Source of the DNA: Lentinus brumalis
Taxonomy: Eukaryota > Basidiomycota > Agaricomycetes > Polyporales > Polyporaceae
Length of the DNA stretch: 64,000 nt
Direction: 5' to 3'
NCBI GenBank assembly: GCA_001792895.1
Contig: MARA01000008.1
Span: 1,364,001 to 1,428,000 of the forward strand
Both the position numbers and the translations under genes were made by a program. Shown here one piece after another: positions 53,652 through 64,000 of the stretch (its first letter is position 1; every line of letters begins with the position of its first letter). Under the pieces are notes generated by a model. The model had not been told where the DNA came from. It saw only the letters and a list, made by a program, of their open reading frames with translations, and did not search any database.

Positions 53652-55709
53652 GGGGTACGTGGGCAAGTTGTATGGGATGGACGTGGATGCAAATTGGGAT
53701 GTGTTTGAGGCGTCGGGGAAAAGGCTGAGCAAGAAGGCTGTTGCGGGAGTGAGCCGTATGCGTCGGGTAGGGCCTCGCGGAGCGGATCGAGGTGATATAG
53801 AGGGACTCACATCAGCACTGCCAATCAATGTACGCTCTCTCTCGTACTCCTGACACAGCGACGGCGGACGAATGGACGGAAGGAGTGAACGCAGCGCACA
53901 GCGATGTGATATACTAGCCACGCCTCGCGCTTAGACGCCCGCCCAACATTGAAATATTGATCCGTCGCGGTCTTGAAGTGACCACTCGCCTCCCCGAGGC
54001 AATGCCAACGACGCTGTCCTCACTGCTTCAACATGCAGCCATCGACGCCGCAGGATTACCTTGACGATGCTACTTACACACGTCGCGCTCTGAGCTGCCT
54101 GTCAGTCGACTTCGGACGCCTCGGGAACGTCGATGGGTCGTAACGGCGTGCTGCGGAATCGGGATGCGGCCGTTGAGCGGGGGTGACGTTGTGGAGGGAA
54201 GAGGGAGGGTACAGCGCATTGCGACGAGCCCTGGCTTTTCATATAGAGCAAGCCCCTGCAAGCCCTCTCTCTCTCACTAGACGGTGACGTCAGACCACAT
54301 CAAGTACGAGTCGTGGTCCGAAGCTCGCGTCCAAGCAGTCCACCGATGGCCGCAAGTGCGTGAGTCCGCGCAGTCACCCAAGGCTCTCCGTCCGCGATGA
54401 CGTCGAAGCGCGATCCCGCCCTGTGCTCAAGACCTCTGATTGGCTGCTGTCCGCTCTCGCGCCCTCTCACTCGCCTGCCAGGACTCGTTCGCCCTCTCTC
54501 TTGCCACCTCTGTGCAGCATCGTCCGCTCTCCTCAACTCTCCCGCCATTCGACCGCCCTTGCACTCACTAGGCTCCATGCAGCCCGTATGCTACGAGCCC
54601 TCGCGCGGCGTACAACAGGGTAAAGGATCGCGTAGATTACATATCCCAACTGTAAGCACCTCAATCAACTTGCTCTCGTCGTCGCTACACCCCTCGTCCG
54701 ATGCCACATGCGCCAGAAGGCCGGGATTGCCTCCTGCCTCAGGTGAATGCTTTGCAACGGCTCCGCTGCACCCCGACGCGCTTTTGCGACACAAGTCCTC
54801 CGGTCTGCGTAGTCTACCCCTCTGTCCCTGAGGCGTGCATTCATGCGCAATCTATGCCATTCGATATACGACTCCAGCAGTATCATTTCTTCTCCACAAT
54901 ATTGTATGTACATCATTCCATCCGACATCTACTGCGCTTTCGTGCGTCCTGACACGGCTCCTGGACATCTCTGTATCTCCCGCCGGACTATTCGCCCCGC
55001 TCCAACGATTGCGACAGTCGCGCTCAAGCCGCCCGTTCGTGGCGCGGGCCCACTCGTTTGTTCACTTCTATACCTCGCCCTTCACCCGCTCTCGCAAGTC
55101 GGACTCACGGTCCGCTATGCTCAAGCGCACCGACTTTCTCCCATCGCGGTCTGCTGGTCCGATCGCGCAGAACCCGGCGCTCGGCCGCACTCGACGTACG
55201 CGCACCACTTTACTACCGGGAACGCTCACTGCGCCGACGATGCTATCGAGCAACGTAAGTCTTCGTCAGTAAGTATGTTGTTGCTGTGTTAACGCGTCTT
55301 CTTCGCAATCAGTCTCGTCATGCAACGTCGCAAGACCGCAGACTCATTGTACCTAGCGCACCATCACCAAAGCACGGCGTGAGTGAACGCGCCATCGCCG
55401 GCCGAAGCCCATGCTCACTGCCAACATGCTGTCAGCGATGGAACACGCGTGCTCGCAAAGACTGCTCTCAATGCACGTTTGCTGACAAGATCTATCGATG
55501 CGCTTAGTGACAGGCCCGACGACGAACATACACGGCGTGCTATTACTCACCATGGACCGGACAACGGTTTCAAGCCGCGCGAGCTGACGACCGAGCATGG
55601 CGTCCAGACCCGAGCGTCCTGCCCGCAGGTCAGTAGACAAAGTCTGCGGGACGCATGCGGCTGAAGCAAATTTACGCTCACCAACGGCGCACAACGGTTG
55701 CTCGCGACA
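52511..55709. repeat. Segmental duplication, copy 1 (3.2 kb)
   Basis: This block is almost identical, in the same orientation, to 60802-63982. Offsets run from 8291 to 8293 and then drop to 8273 through small indels. Copy 1 has a 20-base insertion near 54361 and lacks a 7-base piece near 54503. The breakpoints are sharp: left at CAGCTCTCGACG, right after CTCGCGACA. It carries the 5' half of the SKT5-like gene and about 2 kb of upstream DNA. Confidence 0.92.
53652..55709. other. Upstream region of the SKT5-like gene with a possible plus-strand first exon
   Basis: A plus-strand frame starting at ATG 55117 (MLKRTDFLPSRSAGPIAQ) runs to LSSN, followed by a good GTAAGT donor at about 55256 and then an AG and SRHATSQDRRLIV. 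This may be the start of a divergently transcribed gene, but I cannot extend it in frame past about 55378 or recognise it. The same frame exists in the duplicated copy. Confidence 0.25.
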
Positions 55710-58700
55710 GGTTCCCGCAGCTACGAGGACAGCTGTTTAAGCCGCGAGCTCACCGTCGACGACGGCGAGAAGAAGGGAGAGGTGAAGGTGAGCATGGTCG
55801 AGTGGCGTAGTGGGGAGGGATGCACCCGAGTGCTGACAAGACGTCCTCCCGCAGAGCCAGCCTTTATCCGTCTTCAGCCCTACGCGTACGGACCATTCTG
55901 CGATCACCGTCATTACGCAAACACCTCGTGAGGGTTGTCATACGGGCATCCCAGCACCGGACGAGCGCGACTCAATATTCGGGCGGTCGCTGCAGGTAAG
56001 CGACGCTTGTTGACCCTGCGTTTCAGGCTAGCATGACCCACCCCTCTTCCCTTGCAATCTCGCTACGCGTCCGACGCTTGCGGTCTCGTAATTGACGACT
56101 GCCCGGTGTCGTGCTGGCTGCCGCCTTCCACGTCCGTCCGGTGAGCAGCAGACAGGCCCGGAATTACCGCCAGCATTCGGGGAAAGACGAAGGAGCGGCA
56201 GGGTCCCATGCAGCGCACGGGGTACCAGGAAGAGACTCTCGGGACTCGGAGTCGCAAGAGCGCGGCGCAAGCACCGGATACTCTTGGCGACCCCGCGAAC
56301 GGGCTCCACTGACTCGGTGGTTCCTGCCGCCATCGTGAGGCGGACTGTCGGTACGTTCTCTCGGAAGCGGCGGCTGCTGCCGTGCGTCATGAAAGTACGC
56401 TAACCTTCCCGTCTTGTTGCAGAAATCACACGTCCACCGGGCCCCGCCGAAGCTTCCGCTGCCCAGAGCTCGTAGCGCACGGCCGTACAGGCAGCAGGAA
56501 GACTGACCGTAAGCCACGAAATATTGGTCGGCGAGCAGGGAGACAAGCACAAGATGCGTCGCAGCACGGCGGGGCTCGTTGGCATCGCACGGACGTCGCC
56601 TCGAGCCGGCTCTTCGGAGTGAGCGGCGCTGGCGGGCGCGCTGAGACTGCCGTGGAAGCTTGCGCTTGCTCGTCGGCTCGGGCTTCGCGTCGCGATCGAG
56701 GTGCAACGGTGCGTTCCCGTCGCATTCGACGAACTTTGCGGACAACTGCGAAGGAGCACGAGTGTGCGACTCTGCGGCGGCGACCACGGACACGAGCCTG
56801 CCGTTGCGTTCGAGAGCAGGGCGGACTATGGATGCTCAGTGCGAGCACCGTAGTACTTACTGCGCCCGCTGGGCGAAGCCTGCTCCGGGCTTGCTATGCA
56901 GTAGCCTCCGAGTCTCCGAGGATCCGATTGAATCGAGCGGCGGATCGCACTCTCTGGGAAAGTCGCTGTCGAAGCCGAGCTCCGTCTGTTTCATGCTCCC
57001 GTGAGGGGTGGCATCGGCCCGTATGCATTCCCTTTCCACATTACACTTCAGAATCTCAGAGCGTCCGCTGATGTGCTCCGTACTACGCGTACCTCACTAT
57101 GGACCCGATAATACGTGGCTCTCAAATCTGCCCACCCCTACGCTCGACTCCAGTGTCGGTTGGTTTGCATGTGCGGTTACTTAGTCCGCGGTGCGCTCAT
57201 GAAGAGCTGGACTTGTACATGGATAGGAGAACATACAGTCGACACCCTCATAACCCATACCGATCGGGAGGAGCCAAAATCTATGGGTTATCGGAGAGTA
57301 TGGAGTAGTAGGGAGAAGCGCCTGCCAAGCGCCCACATATATTCACGGTAAGGCCATTTGGCGCCGGTCATGGACAGTTGTCAGCGACTTATCCGCCCGG
57401 CGAAACCATCAGAAAGCTCCGCCCTTTACTAGTTTTCACCTCGAGTAACCATCGGGTAACACCCAGTAGGGTTACCGTGGCCGAAACCTGCCAGATTAGG
57501 CCTCGGTAAATGTGTTTAGTAAGCAAATCTATGGGTTATGACCCCTCAAAAAGCTATGGGTTATGGGCTATCAGGGAGTTATGGGCTATCCTCACTGTCC
57601 CGACTTGGGAAGGGCCAAAATCTATGGGCTATTAGGGGTTATGGGTTATCAGACGGTATGGGTTATGAGGGTTTCGACTGTATCTGCAATATACAGTGTT
57701 CACCTCGGGCTGTCTTCTCGTGTGCCGACGCACGGGAATGGTGTTACAAATATGGACGGTGTCGTGTCGGCAAAGCAGCGAGCGGTCTTGCCTGCATTAC
57801 TATTGGATGGCTGCTCAGGGTCGAATTCTTTGTGAGCAGTCCCTCTGGTACGCGAAGTGGCAACATGCCTGATCTGAATTGCTCCTCTCGACGCAGCCAT
57901 CACGCCGTTGCTTGACGTCCAGACTGGCTGGGTGCTATCGCACAGAGCTCGACTCTCGTAGCTCTCGGAGGGACATGCAGGTTGCAGCCTGAAACTCCAA
58001 TACTCCACAATGGCAGCTGAGGTCTTCATGTGCCTCTCGCGACACAGGCAGCTCTCCAAGTCCAGGGAATCATTCGGCTTCTTCTGACTGAATGGCTGGT
58101 TCTGACATCATGATGTGACTAGCTTGCCGTCACGGTTGCTAACTCTGAACTCTAAGCCGTGATCTGTACTTGTGCAGGTGCACTAGAACGGTCACCCCTC
58201 ACTATGGTCTCATTCTATGTGTACTGTGCCATCCATGCACGGTAGCATGCTGCATGGACCACGGCGGCACAGCAGTGCTGTGGATGCATGCACCCTTGTT
58301 GCTCTATTGCTTGCCATAGACGCTGAGGCCAGGAGATCAATTCTAAGGTGATCAGAAGCATTGGTAACTCGTCTGCACACTTGGATTCTCAGATAGCGGC
58401 TAGAGCTCAGGGCCTGGATGTGAGATGAGGCCAACAGATGAGAGCGAGCTGCTCGGATCATCATCTGTACGTAAACTGGTAGCTGCTGCTACTTATGTGT
58501 ATCTCATCCGCATGAGTCTTCCAGGGACCAGTAGTACCAGGATAAGTACCATTTCCTGCAACCTGAGCTCATGCTTGAGCATATTCATGTTCAGAGTGAA
58601 CATGAAGGACTGCATGCAGCATCCTGATTGTGTCTGGCATGACATCCAGACACCATGATTGCACAGCTCTCGCTACCATGCCCGTGGGCGGGATCACATC

Positions 58701-60410
58701 GCTTCCCAGTTTCCATAATGCCAAGGGACTCCTGAGACGTCTGCTAGTCAGGAATTCTGTGTACAGACCTTTTCTGCAGTTGGGAGTCTGCATGAAGTCC
58801 TGAGATTGATGAGGAGCAGGACTTAACCACAGTCTGCTCAAAGGCGCAGATTCTACCAACTTGAAGGACGAGCATCGGTCTATGTAGACTGTATCCACAA
58901 ACATCCAAATATATTTCCGCTTCATCCCAGACAGCCGAGCATCGTGTGATGCGCGCACTAAACGCTTGGCCGGTGCTCGACCCCGCTGGCACTTGTCGGA
59001 CTTTGCGGTTTGCTTCTGCCTTTCACCTCCGGTCCCCTTCCACCGCGTATGGCCGCCGTCGACGTTCTCGCCCTCCCCACTCAGAGGACATGCTGTCATT
59101 GATGTTCGGTGAGTGGTTGAGGGCTCATCTATCATTGACCTTCCTATGCTTACCCGGTGCGGTCCCTACAAGCTCAGCATATCTACGACCCGACCCTTGC
59201 AGCGAGCAGTGTATCGTTGTGGAGGTAGGACGGTTGCAAGCATCGAGGGCCTATGGCACACAGTGAGCATGTACGTTTACAGTTCTATTTGCCAACTTGC
59301 GAGTCCGAGCAGCTCGCATTTCCGATGTGCTATCGCACACATGGCTCCCGGGCCTGTGTCTCCACGTCCCATGCGATTCACAACGCATATGATGCCGTCT
59401 CCGGCAACCTGACAGCGGACACGCCTCCCGGCATGCCACGGAGAGACCTCTCTAGAATTCTCGCAGTCGTGGATATCGTTTAACATAGGACGTCTTTCGT
59501 CAGCACGCGCACTTTCACTTCTGCAAGCCCACCTCCTGCACCCACCCTTCTCCTGGACCCGAGCAGTAAGTACTACTGCCTTCGACTGTGCGCACACATG
59601 CGTGTCATGATTCCGTGGCGTGTGGAGCATACGTACTCGTGCTCGCCGCCTGAGATTGTAGTGCCGCACTGTCCGAACGACTGCGTTGCAAGGATCCCCA
59701 AATGCAGCAGCCGACATCTCAGCCTTTCTGAAGAGTTTGCACTCACCTCCCTCGGCCGCCGCAGCCGCAAAAAGGTCGCATCGGACTCGTACATGGTACG
59801 TCTTCTCGTCCGCAAATCCGTCGCCGGAATCTGACCGGAGCCCGAGCCTCCAGAGAGCTTCGCATTGGGGCGAGCGGTCGCGCGCCGCCGGGCAGCCTCT
59901 CGGCCTCAGCACCGTACGTCGTACGTCGTCCGGCGACTGACCTGCATCATGGCATCCGGGTGCTGACCTAGTTCCATGACCGTTGACAGATGACATTTCC
60001 AGAGCGGTGAATGCTTGTCGCAGCTCTGCGACTCTCGAGTGACGGCTTTTTGAGGTGCGTTCGCTCTTCAAGGCTGTACCATTCGTGCAAGTCGCCATAA
60101 AGTCGCCAGGTGAGTTTGCTGTCCAAGAGAGCTCTACGCGGCATGCTGACGTCGCGTCCCAGGTATTAGCAGACGAAGCACGAGGCCCACGGCGGTGGTG
60201 GCGGTACGACAACAGGAACGATGGGCACTGCATTCTCGGTAAGTGTGAATCAGGCGCCCGAAGTTCGGAACGTCCGCGGGCGAGTTGTTAACCGCAAGTA
60301 CTGTGGAGGCTCTCCGTCGCTCTTGTATTCACGATTTTTGGGGATAGAGGTGGTATATAGATTATTGGCTCTAGGAGCCTGGAATGGTACAAGTACATCT
60401 AATTCAAAGT
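55710..60410. other. 4.7 kb with no supported gene
   Basis: Many GC-rich overlapping frames exist on both strands (for example 56.2-57.0 kb and 59.3-60.2 kb minus). They lack recognisable domains, and several contain start-less or antisense overlaps. The block holds the TATGGGTTAT repeat cluster at 57.2-57.7 kb. It separates the two copies of the segmental duplication. Confidence 0.45.
57245..57665. repeat. Cluster of TATGGG(T/C)TAT repeats
   Basis: About ten copies of TATGGGTTAT or TATGGGCTAT occur here, nearly all on the plus strand, plus one reversed (ATAACCCATA at 57250). A longer unit, GCCAAAATCTATGGG(T/C)TAT, appears at about 57275 and 57612. Between them lies a small palindromic stretch (GGGTAACACCCAGTAGGGTTAC near 57455-57476). 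The arrangement is unlike anything else in the window. Confidence 0.75.
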
Positions 60411-61944
60411 CTACCTCATGTATATGGCTCGCCGTCTTGCGCTGGCCGTAGAGCCAGAATAAATATTCTCTCTCCCAGATGTCCGAGTCGCTCTCGCCCG
60501 GATTCCCTTCTCGAGACCTCCAGCTCGCGGCCCGTGTCGAAATGGCCGTGGAATCCCCACCGTCGTCCGTGAAGTCGCGGGTTCCCTGCCCCAATGCGAT
60601 GCCCTCCTGAGATGCGTCCGGCGGGGTACCCTGCTACAGTGCGTCCAGAGACAAGTGATCGATCTGGAGGATCTTAGCCCGCCAAACACTCGCATGCGCG
60701 CAAACAAAATATATTCTCTACGCGACAGACACACATCCCGTGATCTCATCGCACCCCACCCTCCGCGCCCGCCTCGGTCTCGTCCTGCTGCAACGCAAGC
60801 GCAGCTCTCGACGCCGTGCTTCGTGCCCCGCTCAAAGCACTCCTTCGCGTGCTGTAGGTCTCCGAAATTCTCATACTCCCGCCCGAGCTTGAACCAGGCA
60901 GCGTGGTAGCCGGACTTGGCAGCGCGCTCGAAGTCACGGAACGCAGTGCGGGGGTCGTGGGGGATGAACTGGGGGTAGATGCCAGTGGACGCGCACATGG
61001 CGCGCATGTGGATCGCCTCGGCGACATGCGGAGGGATGGGCCCGGGGGGCGCGGAGGAGATGCGGATGATGATGGGGAGAGCGACGTTGACGAGCTTCTG
61101 CAGCTCGGGATCGTCGATCTGGGCAGGGCCCACAGCGGGATCGGTGGACGTCGGGCTGGTGCGCGACTGCTGCTGCTGCTGCGCACGATCGACCAGTGAG
61201 AGCACCTCTCTGCACCAGACGACTTGGCGTGCGGGGTCGGCATTCGGAGCTTGGATCGCTGATTGCTGCACTGAGAGCGTGGCCAGAGTCGGCAGCGGCG
61301 CTGTCAGCGACGGAGGACCATCGCGAGCTCCTGCGGGAGTCGACAGCGGAGATGCGCTACGAGGACCGATATTCATGTTTGCAAACGAGCCAGACAAGGA
61401 ACGGTCGTGCTGGGGCGCGGATGTCGGCGGCGGGGACGCGAAGGGCATCGGGAAGGAAGGCATGGCTTGCGACTGGGACTGAGTAGGGGGAGGAGACCAA
61501 GGAGACCAATCTGAGCCTTGGGGCGGCGGAAGAGGACTGGGACCGCGGGAGACGGGCTGGCCTTGAGGGCTACCGAAACCGAGGGACTGCGCGGGCGCGT
61601 AGGGGGCGGCGCTGTAAGAAGGCTGGGGAAAGCCTGGCTGACTTACGGCAGGAGGCGTGGGGGGTAGCTCGATGCCTGTTCGAGGGATTGGGCCATCTGT
61701 GTGATCGCGCTCAGGTTATGGAGAACCGCGGGCGGTGAGATGGGATACGCACGTTCTTGGGAAGATCTGGATGGAGCTTCTGCGGGCGAGGCGCAACGAG
61801 CGGGTCTTCGTAGTGCGGGCTGGATGGGTACTGATCGGACGTGAAATCGGCGGGGAGAGGCGGGACAGCGGGCGGTTGGGGGCCGTGTCGCGTCGGATGG
61901 TCGTAGTCGTCGAACGGTCTGGGAGGAACTGGGGGGGCGGACAT
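60411..61944 (-). pseudogene. Truncated second copy of the SKT5-like gene
   Basis: The N-terminal exon (ATG 61944, ending PKN at 61753) and the following exon are nearly identical to the copy at 51-53.7 kb. They are in frame where that copy is broken: WSPWSPPPPTQSQ and GIYPQFIPHDPRTAFRDFERAAKSGYHAAWFKLG read straight through. Homology stops after KHGVESC at 60802. The frame then runs about 130 residues through unrelated sequence to a stop at 60411. All later Sel1 repeats and the CVIM tail are missing. If expressed it would be a short N-terminal fragment with one or two Sel1 repeats. Confidence 0.8.
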
Positions 61945-63982
61945 GGCGTACGTGGGCAAGTTGTATGGGATGGACGTGGATGCAAATTGGGATGTGTTTG
62001 AGGCGTCGGGGAAAAGGCTGAGCAAGAAGGCTGTTGCGGGAGTGAGCCGTATGCGTCGGGTAGGGCCTCGCGGAGCGGATCGAGGTGATATAGAGGGACT
62101 CACATCAGCACTGCCAATCAATGTACGCTCTCTCTCGTACTCCTGACACAGCGACGGCGGACGAATGGACGGAAGGAGCGAACGCAGCGCACAGCGATGT
62201 GATATACTAGCCACGCCTCGCGCGTAGACGCCCGCCCAACATTGAAATATTGATCCGTCGCGGTCTTGAATCTACCACTCGCCTCCCCGAGGCAATGCCA
62301 ACGACGCTGTCCTCACTGCTTCAACGTGCAGCCATCGACGCCGCAGGATCACCTTGACGATGCTACTTACACACGTCGCGCTCTGAGCTGCCTGTCAGTC
62401 GACTTCGGACGCCTCGGGAACGTCGATGGGTCGTAACGGCGCGCTGCGGGATCGGGATGCGGCCTTTGAGCGGGGGTGACGTTGTGGAGGGAAGAGGGAG
62501 GGTACAGCGCATTGCGACGAGCCCTGGAGGAGTATACGACAGCCCCTGCAAGCCCTCTCTCTCACTAGATGGTGACGTCAGACCACATCAAGTACGAGTC
62601 CTGGTCCGAAGCTCGCGTCCAAGCAGTCCACCGATGGCCGCAAGTGCGTGGCTCTCCGTCCGCGATGACGTCGAAGCGCGATCCCGCCCTGTGCTCAAGA
62701 CCTCTGATTGGCTGCTGCCCGCTCTCGCGCCCTCTCACTCGCCTGCCAGGACTCGTTCGCCCTCTCTCTGCTTTCTTGCCACCTCTGTGCAGCATCGTCC
62801 GCTCTCCTCAACTCTCCCGCCATTCGACCGCCCTTGCACTCACTAGGCTCCATGCAGCCCGTATGCTACGAGCCCTCGCGCGGCGTACAACAGGGTAAAG
62901 GATCGCGTAGAATACATATCCCAACTGTAAGCACCTCAATCAACTTGCTCTCGTCGTCGCTACACCCCTCGTCCGATGCCACATGCGCCAGAAGGCCGGG
63001 ATTGCCTCCTGCCTCAGGTGAATGCTTTGCAACGGCTCCGCTGCACCCCGACGCGCTTTTGCGACACAAGTCCTCCGGTCTGCGTAGTCTACCCCTCTGT
63101 CCCTGAGGCGTGCATTCATGCGCAATCTATGCCATTCGATATACGACTCCAGCAGTATCATTCTTCTCCAAAACTTTGTATGTACATCATTCCATCCTCC
63201 ATCTACTGCGCTTTCGTGCGTCCCGACACGGCTCCTGAACATCTCTGTATCTCCCGCCGGACTATTCGCCCCGCTCCAACGATTGCGACAGTCGCGCTCA
63301 AGCCGCCCGTTCGTGGCGCGGGCCCACTCGTTTGTTCACTTCTATACCTCGCCCTTCACCCGCTCTCGCAAGTCGGACTCACGGTCCGCTATGCTCAAGC
63401 GCACCGACTTTCTCCCATCGCGGTCTGCTGGTCCGATCGCGCAGAACCCGGCGCTCGGCCGCACTCGACGTACGCGCACCACTTTACTACCGGGAACGCT
63501 CACTGCGCCGACGATGCTATCGAGCAACGTAAGTCTTCGTCAGTAAGTATGTTGTTGCTGTGTTAACGCGTCTTCTTCGCAATCAGTCTCGTCATGCAAC
63601 GTCGCAAGACCGCAGACTCATTGTACCTAGCGCACCATCACCAAAGCACGGCGTGAGTGAATGCGCCATCGTCGGCCGAAGCCCATGCTCACTGCCAACA
63701 TGCTGTCAGCGATGGAGCACGCGTGCTCGCGAAGACTGCTCTCAATGCACGTTTGCTGACAAGATCTATCGATGCGCTTAGTGACAGGCCCGACGACGAA
63801 CATACACGGCGTGCTATTACTCACCATGGACCGGACAACGGTTTCAAGCCGCGCGAGCTGACGACCGAGCATGGCGTCCAGACCCGAGCCTCCTCCCGCA
63901 GGTCAGTAGACAAAGTCTGCGGAACGCATGCGGCTGAACCAAATTTACGCTCACCAACGGCGCACAACGGCTGCTCGCGACA
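60802..63982. repeat. Segmental duplication, copy 2 (3.2 kb)
   Basis: This is the direct copy of 52511-55709. It ends 18 bases before the window end, where the sequence diverges (CTCGCGACA then ATGTACC against GGTTCCC). Confidence 0.92.
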
Positions 63983-64000
63983 ATGTACCTGTCAATGTGA
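61945..64000. other. Duplicated upstream region; no separate gene supported
   Basis: It has the same content as 53652-55709, including the candidate plus-strand exon starting MLKRTDFLPSRSAG (ATG at about 63391). Nothing can be concluded from the conservation because the copies are too recent. Confidence 0.3.

Noticed and set aside
56164..57071. Overlapping long frames on both strands
   Set aside because: Frames in four or more registers overlap here with Arg/Ser/Cys-rich translations, typical of GC-rich non-coding DNA.
59277..60233. Minus-strand frame of 318 codons
   Set aside because: It has no recognisable domain, a low-quality composition rich in Arg and Cys, and no intron-like boundaries or paralog. 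It looks like a chance frame in GC-rich DNA.

Overview
The window looks like nuclear DNA of an Agaricomycete (mushroom-forming basidiomycete, perhaps a polypore). The genes are densely packed and split by many 45-70 base GT-AG introns. Recognisable families include basidiomycete-type seven-helix membrane proteins, UbiA prenyltransferases, microsomal P450s, ACS-family MFS transporters, a Mug135-like protein and an SKT5-type Sel1-repeat protein. No bacterial operons, ribosome-binding sites or CRISPR arrays are visible. All exon joins below were worked out by hand from splice consensus, reading phase and comparison between paralogs in the window.

1-5.3 kb holds two seven-helix genes (7TM-1, 7TM-2). 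5.9-16.8 kb holds the core of a probable specialised-metabolite cluster: MFS-A (-), UbiA-1 (+), a stand-alone adenylating enzyme (+), a class I methyltransferase (+) and MFS-B (-). 17.4-27.4 kb holds 7TM-3 (-), P450-1 (-) with a young gag-only LTR retrotransposon in an intron, a small candidate gene, a broken 7TM-4 (+) and MFS-C (-). 28.2-28.9 kb is a large imperfect palindrome. 29.4-40.1 kb holds a PLP-dependent serine/threonine dehydratase-like enzyme (+), P450-2 (+), 7TM-5 (+), a Mug135-like gene (+) and 7TM-6 (+). 40.5-49.2 kb holds two F-box-like paralogs (-) around an unrecognised gene (+), then UbiA-2 (-). 51.0-53.7 kb is an SKT5-like chitin synthase regulator gene with several single-base frame breaks. 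A 3.2 kb block covering its 5' part and upstream DNA is repeated about 8.3 kb further on (60.8-64.0 kb), where the gene is cut short.

How the genes may work together is inference. UbiA prenyltransferase, acyl-adenylating enzyme, methyltransferase, two P450s, a PLP enzyme and three transporters would suit a prenylated aromatic (meroterpenoid-like) pathway with export. Six copies of one uncharacterised seven-helix family are interleaved with these genes, and the order and strands of the UbiA, P450 and 7TM copies are roughly mirrored around the palindrome. This suggests the locus grew by an old inverted duplication plus local tandem duplications.
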